DNA of 64,000 nucleotides, taken from contig JAFWMD010000063.1 of the NCBI GenBank assembly GCA_017510725.1, positions 1 through 64,000 on the forward strand, in the 5' to 3' direction. The stretch is from Mogibacterium sp. (GTDB lineage Bacteria > Bacillota > Clostridia > Peptostreptococcales > Anaerovoracaceae). The notes below the pieces were generated by a model that searched no databases, was not told the origin of the DNA, and was given only the letters and a program-made list of their open reading frames with translations. The position numbers and the translations under genes are program-made. Positions 53,991 through 62,865 of the stretch are shown piece after piece (the first letter of the stretch is position 1; every line of letters begins with the position of its first letter).

Positions 53991-55588
53991 CACGCTTCCT
54001 CCTTCCTTGCTGCAGTGTCAATGACTTCCGACGGCTCGATCTCTGCCGTATTGGCATCGATATTGACATTTCTCTTGGCGCCGGCCATGTAGAGACCGAG
54101 CTCCTCAACTGTCGTCTTCTTAGGATCGAGCTCACCGACGATCTCGCCTTCGTACATTACGAGGATCCTGTCAGGAACGTTCATAACCTCTTCAAGCTCG
54201 AGCGAGATAAGCAGAACCGCTCTGCCTTCGTCTCTCTCAGCGATCAGCTGCTTATGAACACCCTCGATGGCTCCTACGTCAAGACCTCTTGTAGGCTGTA
54301 CTGCAACGAGCAGCTTGTGATCCTTATCTACCTCACGCGCGATGATAGCCTTCTGCTGGTTACCACCGGACATCGCTCTTGCGATCGTGATAGGACCCTG
54401 GCCGGATCTTACGTCGAATTCCTTTTCGAGTCTCTCTGAGTAAGCGCGGATCTCGCCTCTCTTGAGGAATCCTGCCTTCGATGTGAACTCAGGCTGGTAG
54501 TATCTCTGGAGCACCATGTTGTACTCGAGAGGATAGTCGAGAACGAGTCCGTGTTTATGTCTGTCCTCAGGGATGTGGCTCAGAAGCCTGCTCCTCTTAC
54601 GGATCGATTCCTTTGTGATGTCTTCACCGCAGAGAGTGATCTTTCCGTCTACGAGAGGCTCCATTCCGGTGAGTCCGTATACGAACTCTGTCTGGCCGTT
54701 GCCGTCGATACCGGCGATACAGACGATCTCGCCTTCATGGACTTCGAAGCTTACGTTCTTAACAGCGTTGTTGGCATGCATTTTGGAAGCGACTGTCATA
54801 TTCTCGACCTTGAGTATGACGTCTTTCGGCTTTGCAGGAGTCTTGTCGACTACCATGTTGACGTCGCGGCCTACCATCATGCGGCTCATCTCTTCTTTCG
54901 AAGTTGTTGCGACATCTACTGTACCGATGTACTTACCGCGGCGGAGTACAGTTACTCTGTCAGCTACCGCCTTGATCTCATTCAGCTTATGCGTGATAAA
55001 CAGAATGGATTTTCCCTCAGCTCTGAGGTTCTTCATGATCTCCATCAGCTCTTCGATTTCCTGCGGCGTAAGTACGGCAGTAGGCTCGTCGAAGATGAGG
55101 ATCTCATTGTCTCGGAATAACATCTTGAGAATCTCAGTTCTCTGCTGCATTCCTACGGTTATATCTTCGATCTTGGCGTCAGGATCGACCTGCAGTCCGT
55201 ATTTTTCAGAAAGCGCTTTTACCTTTGCTCTTGCTTCATCCATCTGCAGAATTCCGTTCTTTGTGGACTCTACACCGAGGATGATGTTTTCGAGTACGGT
55301 GAAGCACTGTACGAGTTTAAAGTGCTGGTGTACCATTCCGATGCCCAGGTCGTTCGCATCGTTAGGGTTGTTGATTTTTACCTCCTTGCCGTCCTTTTTG
55401 ATCACGCCTTCTTCAGCCTGATACAGACCGAACAGGACCGACATGAGGGTCGATTTACCGGCACCGTTTTCGCCAAGCAAGGCGTGAATCTCGCCTCTCT
55501 TCAGCTGCAGCGTAATGTTGTCATTCGCAATGATGCCGGGGAACCGTTTGGTGATGTTCACCATTTCTATGGCATAAGGTGCATCCAT
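53990..55588 (-). CDS. Nucleoside ABC transporter duplicated ATPase (YufO/BmpB-type)
   Basis: 532 aa with two ABC domains. The first has GENGAGKST (Walker A), VGMQQRTEILKML in place of the signature, and ILIFDEPTAVLTPQE (Walker B). The second has GIDGNGQTEF as a degenerate Walker A, MSGGNQQKAIIARE as signature and VAVQPTRGLDVGA. This arrangement is normal for sugar/nucleoside importers, where one site is degenerate. It drives uptake with the two permeases downstream. Confidence 0.95.
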   Translation of the reverse strand: MDAPYAIEMVNITKRFPGIIANDNITLQLKRGEIHALLGENGAGKSTLMSVLFGLYQAEEGVIKKDGKEVKINNPNDANDLGIGMVHQHFKLVQCFTVLENIILGVESTKNGILQMDEARAKVKALSEKYGLQVDPDAKIEDITVGMQQRTEILKMLFRDNEILIFDEPTAVLTPQEIEELMEIMKNLRAEGKSILFITHKLNEIKAVADRVTVLRRGKYIGTVDVATTSKEEMSRMMVGRDVNMVVDKTPAKPKDVILKVENMTVASKMHANNAVKNVSFEVHEGEIVCIAGIDGNGQTEFVYGLTGMEPLVDGKITLCGEDITKESIRKRSRLLSHIPEDRHKHGLVLDYPLEYNMVLQRYYQPEFTSKAGFLKRGEIRAYSERLEKEFDVRSGQGPITIARAMSGGNQQKAIIAREVDKDHKLLVAVQPTRGLDVGAIEGVHKQLIAERDEGRAVLLISLELEEVMNVPDRILVMYEGEIVGELDPKKTTVEELGLYMAGAKRNVNIDANTAEIEPSEVIDTAARKEEA

Positions 55589-55667
55589 ATCACGTATCCT
55601 CCGTCATAATACCTAAAGTGATACTTATACATAAAATATTATACTATCTTTTATTGAAAATTTATAT

Positions 55668-55699
55668 AAAAAAAGGGCAGTTCCTTGCGGATCTGCCCT
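55668..55699 (-). terminator. Intrinsic terminator/attenuator after the BMP gene
   Basis: AGGGCAG (55674-55680) and CTGCCCT (55693-55699) form a 7-bp stem with a 12-nt loop. Seven T follow on the minus strand. It lies between bmp and the ATPase gene and would give more binding protein than permease, a common arrangement in ABC operons. Confidence 0.85.
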
Positions 55700-55730
55700 A
55701 AATTGTAAACCTTTTTTTTAAAGACCTATG

Positions 55731-56864
55731 TTAGCCCTTGATAGCTCCCTGATCATCAACCTTGACGTTCGAAACAGCAGGAATCTTTTCTGTGTCAGCA
55801 GAAACTGTTCTCTCGCCGTTGAAGAGCTCCTTAACGAGCTTCTCATAGTCAGCCTTCTGGAATCCATCAGCCCACTGAGTCGATTCAGGCAGCTGTACGT
55901 AGTTGTCAGCAGGTGTCTCGGATACGAGACCGAGGTTCTTGATCTGGCCAGCATACTCATCCCATGTGCCATTCTGGATAGCTCCGAGAAGTGTATCAAC
56001 TGTAGCGCCAAGACCCTTCATAGCAGATGTAACTGTCATGCCTTCGCCATAAGCTCCGTCAATGATGCCAGCCTGGTCTACGTCAACGCCGATGACCTTG
56101 CCGCCAACCTTTGCAGCAGCCTCAGCTGCGGATGTGTAGATTCCGCCGCCGCAAGCGAATACGCACTCTGTTCCCTGGCTGTACCATGTGTCCATAGCAG
56201 CTGTGATATCAGCATCGCCGAAGAACTGTCCGCCGTAAACGTACTTGATCTCTACGCCGTCAACTCCTGCTTCGCCAGCAGCAGCGTCAGCACCCTGAAC
56301 GAATCCATGACCGTATCTCTGTACAGCAGGAACTGCCATTCCGCCGAGGAATCCGAGCTTTGTGTATCCCAGCTTAACTGCTGCATAACCAGCCATGTAG
56401 CCTGCGAGCTCTTCCTGGTAAACAGCGCTGAATACGTTAGGTCCATCGAATTCTCTCTCGCCGTATGCAGTGAGGTCGCCTTCACTTACGTCGAGTGCTA
56501 CGAACTTTGTGTCCGGATAGAGTGGAGCTACCTCATAGATAGCGTCCGCGAATGCGTAACCAGGCATTACGATTACGCCATAGCCTTCCTCAATAGCTTC
56601 TTCGATTGAAGAAACACGGTCAGCTGTTGAGTCTGATGCAGGCTTCTTATATGTGAAGTCAATGCCATTGGATTCACAGAATGCCTTGCATGCTTCATAA
56701 GTAGTCTGGTTGAAAGACTGGTCAGTGATGTCACCATAGTCAGTTACCATTGCAACCTTCATTGCGCCATCAGCTGCAGCCTCGTCACCGCCACCGCCGC
56801 CCCCGCAAGCTGCAAATGAGAAAACCATCAGAGCTGCGAGGAGTAAAACAAGAAATTTCTTCAT
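55731..56864 (-). CDS. BMP-family nucleoside-binding lipoprotein
   Basis: 377 aa from ATG 56864 (AGGAGG at 6 nt; a GTG just upstream is possible). The signal peptide ends in FSFAAC with the lipid-modified Cys at residue 20, followed by a Gly6 linker. VAMVTDYGDITDQSFNQ opens the periplasmic-binding-protein type I fold. GYAFADAIYEVA, LGFLGGMAVPAVQRYGHGF and VFACGGGIYTSAAEAA are Bmp/PnrA-family motifs. It captures purine or other nucleosides outside the membrane for the ABC complex encoded downstream. Confidence 0.95.
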   Translation of the reverse strand: MKKFLVLLLAALMVFSFAACGGGGGGDEAAADGAMKVAMVTDYGDITDQSFNQTTYEACKAFCESNGIDFTYKKPASDSTADRVSSIEEAIEEGYGVIVMPGYAFADAIYEVAPLYPDTKFVALDVSEGDLTAYGEREFDGPNVFSAVYQEELAGYMAGYAAVKLGYTKLGFLGGMAVPAVQRYGHGFVQGADAAAGEAGVDGVEIKYVYGGQFFGDADITAAMDTWYSQGTECVFACGGGIYTSAAEAAAKVGGKVIGVDVDQAGIIDGAYGEGMTVTSAMKGLGATVDTLLGAIQNGTWDEYAGQIKNLGLVSETPADNYVQLPESTQWADGFQKADYEKLVKELFNGERTVSADTEKIPAVSNVKVDDQGAIKG

Positions 56865-56929
56865 CACAATCCTCCTAAAGTACTTTAGAGCGATATAAGA
56901 TAATGGAATCCGTCGATTCCTACGGAGTA

Positions 56930-56958
56930 ATTATAGTATAACGCGCAAAAAAACAAAA
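56930..56958 (-). promoter_or_regulatory. Candidate promoter of the BMP-ABC operon
   Basis: On the minus strand TATAAT (56935-56930) has a weak TTTTGT at 17 bp (56958-56953). The leader of about 60 nt shows no purine riboswitch. The divergent tdk promoter must lie in the same AT-rich stretch (56940-57120), where I see no perfect -35/-10 pair. Confidence 0.45.
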
Positions 56959-57127
56959 TGTTTTTTCAAAATGTTAACCATTAAAAACAATCATGGTTTA
57001 TTTATCATTTTTTCTGAAACTCCTTTTCGTACAATTTCATTTTTATTGTATTATTAGAATGTATTATTAGACTGTATAAAAAGCATTTAAAAGTGCATTA
57101 ACTGACACTCTTTTACGGAGGTGCGGC

Positions 57128-57709
57128 ATGGCCAAACTTTACTTTAAATACGGAGCAATGGGCTCATCAAAATCCGCTCAGGCTCTGACCACAAAATTCA
57201 ATTATGAAGAAAAAGGCATGACAGTATGGCTCATAAAGCCGGGCACCGATACACGCGACGGAGCCGATATAATAAGAAGCCGTATAGGGCTCCAGCATAA
57301 AGCCCAGGTCATTCATCCTGAGGACGATATCATAAAGGCTTATCATGAAGCAGGCGACTTCGATGTGATCATAGCCGACGAAGCGCAGTTTCTGACTCCA
57401 GAGCAGATTGACGGACTCAGATGGCTTGTTGATGAAAAAGATATTCCTGTGCTCTGCTTCGGACTTCGTACCGACTTTCAGACACACTTCTTCCCGGGAG
57501 CACAGAGACTCATGGAGCTCGCGGATTCAATCACAGAAATCAAAACTATCTGCGAGTGCGGCCGCAAAGCGACTGTAAATGCAAGATTTGACGACAACGG
57601 CCGGATAATCACAGAAGGCGACCAGGTAGTGCTGGGCGGAAACGACAGATATACCGCAATGTGCCACAAATGCTGGAAGCAGCGCATCAAAGAACAGCAG
57701 AAATCGTAA
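57128..57709 (+). CDS. tdk: Thymidine kinase (type II)
   Basis: 193 aa. FKYGAMGSSKSAQAL is a P-loop variant of the bacterial/human TK1 class. VIIADEAQFL carries the catalytic Glu. The structural zinc site is CECGRKA and CHKCW. GLRTDFQTHFFPGAQRL is the lasso loop region. It phosphorylates thymidine or deoxyuridine for salvage. It has a good ACGGAGG ribosome-binding site. It heads a plus-strand group with psuK and psuG and runs against the fork. Confidence 0.96.
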   Translation: MAKLYFKYGAMGSSKSAQALTTKFNYEEKGMTVWLIKPGTDTRDGADIIRSRIGLQHKAQVIHPEDDIIKAYHEAGDFDVIIADEAQFLTPEQIDGLRWLVDEKDIPVLCFGLRTDFQTHFFPGAQRLMELADSITEIKTICECGRKATVNARFDDNGRIITEGDQVVLGGNDRYTAMCHKCWKQRIKEQQKS

Positions 57710-57762
57710 AAAATTTATAATAATCGAAATATAATTAAATTCTTACGAAAAGGTTTGTCAAA

Positions 57763-58737
57763 ATGGATGAAAAAAAGTATGCAGTAGTAATCGGAGCGGC
57801 AAACATAGACATTGGAGGCACTCCATATAAACCACTCATTCAGGGGGATTCAAATCCGGGTGTCATCAAGATGAGCTACGGCGGAGTTGCCAGAAACATT
57901 GCTCACAATCTTACAATGCTCGGAGTTGATGTAGAATTTGTGACCGCCGCAGGAGACGATACTCTAGGAATGGAAATGCTGAAAAGATGCGAAGGCACCG
58001 GTATGGATACAAGTCTTTCAGTAGTGGTTCCGGGCGGATCTTCATCAGTTTATCTCTTCATCAACGATGAAAAAGGAGAGATGGAGCTGGCTCTTTCTCA
58101 TGTAGACATAGTAAAGCATATAACTCCTGAATATATTGAATCCATCAGCGATGTTATTAACTCGGCTGCAGTAGTCGTTGCTGACTGCAATCTGTCGCAG
58201 GAGACTATTCTTAAACTTAAAGAAATCTGCAAGGTTCCGATTTACATGGACACCGTATCAGTCTCGCACGCCGATAAGATAAAAGGTCACCTTGACGGAA
58301 TTGATACGCTCAAGCCTAACCTGCTCGAAGCCGAATTTCTTACCGACATGATAATAGAAAGCGAGTACGACTGCCTCGAAGCTGCGCGTGCAATCATAAA
58401 TCAGGGAGTCAGGAGAGTTTTCATTTCAATGGGTCCTCACGGCATGATAGCCGCTGACAAGGACCACGCAATCATGGTCGACAGATATCCTGTAACAGTA
58501 AGATGCACTACAGGAGCCGGAGACTCCGCGATGGCCGCGATAGTATGGTCTTCCCTCAATGAAGAGGGAGACGTACTGACTGCTCCAGCGAAAGCTGCAA
58601 ACGCTGCGGCTTCAGCCACAATATCAGTGGACGCCACGATCCACCCTGAAATGAGCAGTGATCTTATAAAAAAGAAGATAAAAGAACATAGCATAACAAT
58701 TCATGAAATAGAAGCATACAGAGAAGGAGAATATTAA
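57763..58737 (+). CDS. psuK: Pseudouridine kinase, PfkB family
   Basis: 324 aa. GAANIDIGGTPYKPLIQGDSNPG matches PsuK/YeiC starts. GGVARNIAHNLTMLG is PfkB signature 1 and CTTGAGDSAMAAIVW is signature 2, with the catalytic Asp. It phosphorylates pseudouridine to pseudouridine 5'-phosphate. It lies immediately before psuG (1 bp gap), which secures the assignment. Confidence 0.93.
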   Translation: MDEKKYAVVIGAANIDIGGTPYKPLIQGDSNPGVIKMSYGGVARNIAHNLTMLGVDVEFVTAAGDDTLGMEMLKRCEGTGMDTSLSVVVPGGSSSVYLFINDEKGEMELALSHVDIVKHITPEYIESISDVINSAAVVVADCNLSQETILKLKEICKVPIYMDTVSVSHADKIKGHLDGIDTLKPNLLEAEFLTDMIIESEYDCLEAARAIINQGVRRVFISMGPHGMIAADKDHAIMVDRYPVTVRCTTGAGDSAMAAIVWSSLNEEGDVLTAPAKAANAAASATISVDATIHPEMSSDLIKKKIKEHSITIHEIEAYREGEY

Positions 58738-58738
58738 A

Positions 58739-59677
58739 ATGAACAAATATCTGGATATAAGCAAGGAAGTAAAAGCAGCTCTCGCCGCAGGAAAGCCTGT
58801 AGTAGCTCTCGAGTCCACGATCATCTCGCACGGAATGCCTTATCCTCAGAACGTCGAGACTGCGCTCGCCGTTGAGCAGATCATAAGAGACAACGGAGCA
58901 ACTCCTGCAACGATTGCAATCATCGGCGGAAGACTAAAAGCAGGACTTACACCTGACGAAATCGAATATTTCGGTAAAAAAGGTCCTGAAATCACAAAAG
59001 CTTCGAGGCGCGATCTGGCCATGCTTTGTGCAAAGGGTCTTGACGGAGCCTGCACAGTAACAACAACCATGATGATTGCTCACATGGCCGGTATCAGTAT
59101 TTTTGCAACAGGCGGAATCGGCGGAGTCCACAGAGGAGCCGAAGTTACAATGGACATCAGCGCAGATCTCGAAGAGCTCGCACAGACACCTGTCATGGTA
59201 GTATGCGCCGGATGTAAATCTATTCTCGACATCGGACTTACACTCGAATACCTTGAAACCAAGGGAGTTCCGGTCATCGGAATGGGCACCGAAGACATGC
59301 CTGCATTCTACACAAGCAAGAGCGGATTCAAAGTTGATTACAAAGTCGATTCACCTGCAGAACTCGCTCACTTCTTCAAAACACACATGGAACTCGGAAT
59401 GAAAGGCGGAATACTCGTAGGAAATCCTATTCCTGAAGAATATGCAATGGATCCTGATGTGATCAATCCTGCAATTGATCAGGCGATACAGGAATGCAAA
59501 GACCTTGGAATAAAAGGAAAAGAGACAACACCATTCCTGCTCGCAAAAGTAAAAGAGATTACAGGCGGAGACAGCCTCGAATCAAACATAAAGCTGGTCT
59601 TCAATAATGCAAAGATAGCAGCACAGACAGCCTGCGAATTCTGTAAATCAAACCATTTCATACCTAAAAAATATTAA
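58739..59677 (+). CDS. psuG: Pseudouridine-5'-phosphate glycosidase
   Basis: 312 aa. VVALESTIISHGMPYPQN opens the protein. TTTMMIAHMAGISIFATGGIGGVHRG carries the active-site region and GCKSILDIGLTLEYLETKGVPV follows. It splits pseudouridine 5'-phosphate to uracil and ribose 5-phosphate via a Lys Schiff base. It completes the psuK-psuG pathway beside nucleoside uptake genes. The stop is followed after 6 bp by repeat R1c. Confidence 0.97.
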   Translation: MNKYLDISKEVKAALAAGKPVVALESTIISHGMPYPQNVETALAVEQIIRDNGATPATIAIIGGRLKAGLTPDEIEYFGKKGPEITKASRRDLAMLCAKGLDGACTVTTTMMIAHMAGISIFATGGIGGVHRGAEVTMDISADLEELAQTPVMVVCAGCKSILDIGLTLEYLETKGVPVIGMGTEDMPAFYTSKSGFKVDYKVDSPAELAHFFKTHMELGMKGGILVGNPIPEEYAMDPDVINPAIDQAIQECKDLGIKGKETTPFLLAKVKEITGGDSLESNIKLVFNNAKIAAQTACEFCKSNHFIPKKY

Positions 59678-59683
59678 AATAAT

Positions 59684-59869
59684 GAGATTAAATAAAAACC
59701 TCACCTCGCCTGCTCCGTCGCCGGAAATGTCATCTCGTTCGACCTTGCTTCGTGGGGAACGGCTCTGACGCTTCGCTTGCGAGACTCGTTCCAGCCACTC
59801 ACCTGCGGTCTCTCTCCGACATTTCTAGCGTCTTCTACGCAACGCTCGTTTTGGTTTTTATTTAATCTC
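59684..59869 (+). repeat. Structured intergenic repeat R1c (full copy)
   Basis: 186 bp. GAGATTAAATAAAAACC (59684-59700) and GGTTTTTATTTAATCTC (59853-59869) are a perfect 17-bp inverted pair. The core is the reverse complement of R1b (28870), with high identity over about 150 bp. The arms are AT-rich here and GC-rich there. It begins 6 bp after the psuG stop, in the sense of psuG, and may serve as its terminator. Confidence 0.85.
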
Positions 59870-59911
59870 CTTTATATCAATTCATTAATACTAATAGAAT
59901 AAAGAAATAAA

Positions 59912-59982
59912 AAAGAGGCTCATATATATAAGCAGGAGACTGAGTGTTAGCCGGTCGACTGCGAATATATTTGAGCCTCTTT
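59912..59982 (-). terminator. dnaN terminator with a large loop
   Basis: AAAGAGGCTCA (59912-59922) pairs with TGAGCCTCTTT (59972-59982), and ATATAT tracts extend the stem. TTTTTTATT follows on the minus strand. The apical part is an unusually long 35-nt loop including GTCGACCGGCTAACACTC-type sequence. It lies 17 bp after the dnaN stop. Confidence 0.82.
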
Positions 59983-59999
59983 AATTATTTAATAATTAA

Positions 60000-61103
60000 T
60001 TAATTCATTCTTATAGGCAGTATGAGATAAGTATATTTGTCACCTTTAAGAGGCTTGATTATTACAGGACTCACGCTGTCCTTGAAATTAATATTAATTT
60101 CTTCATCTTCTATTACGCTGAGAGCATCTTTCAGATATCTCGAATTGATACCAATATTAAGATCTTCACCGTCATTTATTATTTCAACCTTCTCTTCAAT
60201 ATTTCCTTCTTCATTGAGTGAAGTGATATAGATTATGTCTTTTCCTATATTGAATCTGATCAGGTTATTGTTCTGGACCGAAGCCAGGAGTGATGCTCTT
60301 TCCGTACTCTTCAGAAGATCATCCTTCTTGACTCTTACATTGATATTTCCTTCCTTATTGAGGATCCTTTCGTAATCAATGAATTTTCCTGAATAAGTAT
60401 TGATGATTACCTTATTATTGTCGAACTTAAGAACGACCTTATTGTCTACTACTTCAAAGCTCATCTTTGATTCGCCGTCATCACTGATAAATTTAGCAAC
60501 TTCAATTATCAGCTTTGCCGGAATGATAACACTGATGTTTTCCTTATTATCAACATCTATCTTATAAGCAGCGATTCTGTAAGGATCAACGCCGACCATC
60601 TTCATGTGTCCGTCCTTGATCTCAAGAAGAACACCGGTGATAATTCTGTTGAATTCATCTGTCGAAGCACTGAAAGCAGTCTTTTTTATGAGCTTCTTTA
60701 CATCTTCCTTTTCCAGGAAAATCTCATTTTCACCCTCATCGATGAAGAGCTTAGGATACTCATCACCCTTGAAGCAGATGATTTCCGAACTCGATCCTGC
60801 GCATTTAATATTGATCTTTGATTTTGAACTGTCGTAGTCAATCATCATCTCATCTTCAGGAAGCTTTGAAATGATCGCGCTGAAGAGCTTTGCAGGAACA
60901 ACAAATTCACATATTCCCTCTGAATTGACATTAATGACAGTTTCAGTCGTCATGTTTGTGTCAGTTGCAGTAAGGAACATCTTTCCTTCTTCTACATTTA
61001 CAAGAATTCCCTCAAGAATATTAGAAGTAGTTCTTACAGGAACTGAATGAGATACATTATTGAGAGCTTTATTCAATTCAGTTCTGTTGCAATAAATTTT
61101 CAT
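60000..61103 (-). CDS. dnaN: DNA polymerase III beta sliding clamp
   Basis: 367 aa, the normal length. MKIYCNRTELNKALNNVSHSVPVRTTSNILEGILV is a typical start. Three similar clamp domains follow, ending in SPVIIKPLKGDKYTYLILPIRMN with the conserved C-terminal PIR/M motif. The encoded clamp tethers Pol III to DNA. It lies downstream of dnaA in the same direction, separated by 418 bp containing R2b and a DnaA box. Confidence 0.98.
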   Translation of the reverse strand: MKIYCNRTELNKALNNVSHSVPVRTTSNILEGILVNVEEGKMFLTATDTNMTTETVINVNSEGICEFVVPAKLFSAIISKLPEDEMMIDYDSSKSKINIKCAGSSSEIICFKGDEYPKLFIDEGENEIFLEKEDVKKLIKKTAFSASTDEFNRIITGVLLEIKDGHMKMVGVDPYRIAAYKIDVDNKENISVIIPAKLIIEVAKFISDDGESKMSFEVVDNKVVLKFDNNKVIINTYSGKFIDYERILNKEGNINVRVKKDDLLKSTERASLLASVQNNNLIRFNIGKDIIYITSLNEEGNIEEKVEIINDGEDLNIGINSRYLKDALSVIEDEEININFKDSVSPVIIKPLKGDKYTYLILPIRMN

Positions 61104-61230
61104 AATGATACCTCTTATGATTGCTTATTTAAGATAGATGATGACTTTATCTAAATAATCAGAAGTCCCAACGGGACCTCGCCATATCTAAATATTTATT
61201 ATTAGTATTAGTAGTATAGCCTGTTGATTA

Positions 61231-61239
61231 TGTGGATAA
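61231..61239. promoter_or_regulatory. DnaA box between dnaA and dnaN
   Basis: TGTGGATAA, the reverse complement of the consensus TTATCCACA. It lies about 130 bp before the dnaN start and could mark a second origin sub-region or regulate dnaN. The rest of 61104-61346 is AT-rich promoter-like sequence. Confidence 0.7.
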
Positions 61240-61346
61240 CTTTTCAATAACTTGATTTTTGAAGCATTTACAGCATTTTTCAAATGATGAAAAGTATATT
61301 TAAAAGGCTATTTTTAAATGTTGAAAAGAAAAATTTTAATTTAGAG

Positions 61347-61503
61347 GGCGCACGCCGGATCATATTTCATCCGGAATGTGCGGATTATAACGCAGCCATT
61401 AATTATCGCATGCTTATATATTTACGGCCCTTAAGCCTATACCAGCTATCGCACGCTTATGAGCAATCTGACTCCGGATGGAATATGTCCGGGAAGATGC
61501 GCC
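61347..61503 (-). repeat. Structured intergenic element R2b
   Basis: 157 bp with arms GGCGCA (61347-61352) and TGCGCC (61498-61503). Imperfect pairing continues inward (CGGATCATATTTCATCCGGA against TCCGGATGGAATATGTCCGG). The core CGGCCCTTAAGC (61425-61436) and CGCACGCTTATGAGC (61450-61464) matches R2a at identical spacing, as does GGAAT..GCGGAT upstream. It begins 18 bp after the dnaA stop, in the sense of dnaA, and lies within the dnaA-dnaN transcript. Confidence 0.72.
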
Positions 61504-61521
61504 ATCACTATTTAGATATTT

Positions 61522-62865
61522 CTATCTTTTACGTGATTGCAGTTTTCCTCTTATAGTCTCCACATTTTCATAGAGAATCTCATCATATTTGAGCTGCTCT
61601 TCAATCTTTTCAACTGCATGTATAACCGTTGAATAATGCCTGTTTCCGAAGATCTTACCTATTTTAGGAAGTGAAAGATCAGTTTCTTCCCTGCAAAGAT
61701 ACATCGCAACCTGTCTCGGAAGAGTGATTTCAGCATTTCTCTTCGGAGAATCCATGTCGGCAATCTTGATTTTATAGTGATTTGCGACTATGGACCTTAT
61801 TCTTTCAGGAGCAACAGCCTGCTCATTATCCTTAATGATATCCTTCAGAATGCTGCGCGCATTATCAACAGTTATAGGCTCGTTGAGAAGCTGCGACAAA
61901 CCGACGACTCTGTTGTAAGCTCCCTCAAGTTCACGTATATTATCCTTTACCTGGTCAGCGATCAGACTCAGAACATCACTTACTTCACCGGTAACTTCAA
62001 TATCCGATTTTTCAGCAAGATTTCGCAGGATCGCAACTCTTGTTTCGTAGTCAGGCGGCTGGATATCCGCAATCATGTTCCAGCTGAACCTCGTACGCAG
62101 TCTTTCGTCGAGACCCTTGAGACTGACCGGCGGGCAGTCGCTCGTGATTACGATCTGCTTATTATTATGGTAGAGAGATTCGAAAGTATGGAAAAACTCC
62201 TCCTGAGTCTGCTCCTTGCCCTCAATGAACTGAATGTCGTCGATCAGAAGAACATCGAGCTTGCGGTATTTATTGCGGAATACCCTCGTTTTGTTCTCCT
62301 TGATTGCCGTAATATATTCATTTGTAAACATTTCCGAAGAAACGTAAAGGACCTTGGTTTCAGGATTGTTGCGGATTATCTGAACACCTATCGACTGCAT
62401 GAGATGAGTCTTTCCGAGGCCGGAACCTCCGTATATAAACAGAGGATTGTATATGTCACCAGGCGATTCAGCTACTGCAACTGATACGGCATGAGCATAT
62501 TTATTGGAGTTTCCAACGATAAAATTTTCAAAATTAAAGCGAGGATTGAAAAGCTTCTCCTGGTTGAAGGTGTTTTTCATCCTTGAAGTGTCTATTTTAG
62601 TTATCTCGTATTCCTTATCAGGCTTGATTACTACTTTATACTTCTTGTCAGTGCTGCTGTTAAGAGCATTTTCGATCTGAGGAAGGTAGTGATCATTTAT
62701 ATGAGTGATAAGTTTGGCCTGATTCGGCCAGGCAAGATAAATAATACCTGCATCCTCCTCTATGTGATGAATTGTGAGAGGAGCCAGCCAGGTATTGTAA
62801 CTTAGACTCGTATTATTATCTCTAAGAAAATTGAGGGTAGTCCCCCATATCTTGTTCTTGTCCAA
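61522..62865 (-). CDS. dnaA: Chromosomal replication initiator DnaA
   Basis: 447 aa. Domain I begins DKNKIWGTTLNFL. The AAA+ domain has YGGSGLGKTHLM (Walker A), VLLIDDIQFIEGKEQTQEEFFHTFE (Walker B) and LRTRFSWNM. The domain IV DNA-binding signature is PKIGKIFGNRHYSTVIHAVEKIE. It binds DnaA boxes and opens oriC. The start codon is TTG (62865), with no in-frame ATG nearby. The ribosome-binding site is weak (AAGGGCGG, distant), which suggests restrained translation. Confidence 0.98.
   Translation of the reverse strand: MDKNKIWGTTLNFLRDNNTSLSYNTWLAPLTIHHIEEDAGIIYLAWPNQAKLITHINDHYLPQIENALNSSTDKKYKVVIKPDKEYEITKIDTSRMKNTFNQEKLFNPRFNFENFIVGNSNKYAHAVSVAVAESPGDIYNPLFIYGGSGLGKTHLMQSIGVQIIRNNPETKVLYVSSEMFTNEYITAIKENKTRVFRNKYRKLDVLLIDDIQFIEGKEQTQEEFFHTFESLYHNNKQIVITSDCPPVSLKGLDERLRTRFSWNMIADIQPPDYETRVAILRNLAEKSDIEVTGEVSDVLSLIADQVKDNIRELEGAYNRVVGLSQLLNEPITVDNARSILKDIIKDNEQAVAPERIRSIVANHYKIKIADMDSPKRNAEITLPRQVAMYLCREETDLSLPKIGKIFGNRHYSTVIHAVEKIEEQLKYDEILYENVETIRGKLQSRKR

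Noticed and set aside
56866..56930. Purine riboswitch upstream of the BMP nucleoside transporter
   Set aside because: The leader is only about 60 nt and lacks the conserved junction sequences and terminator stem.
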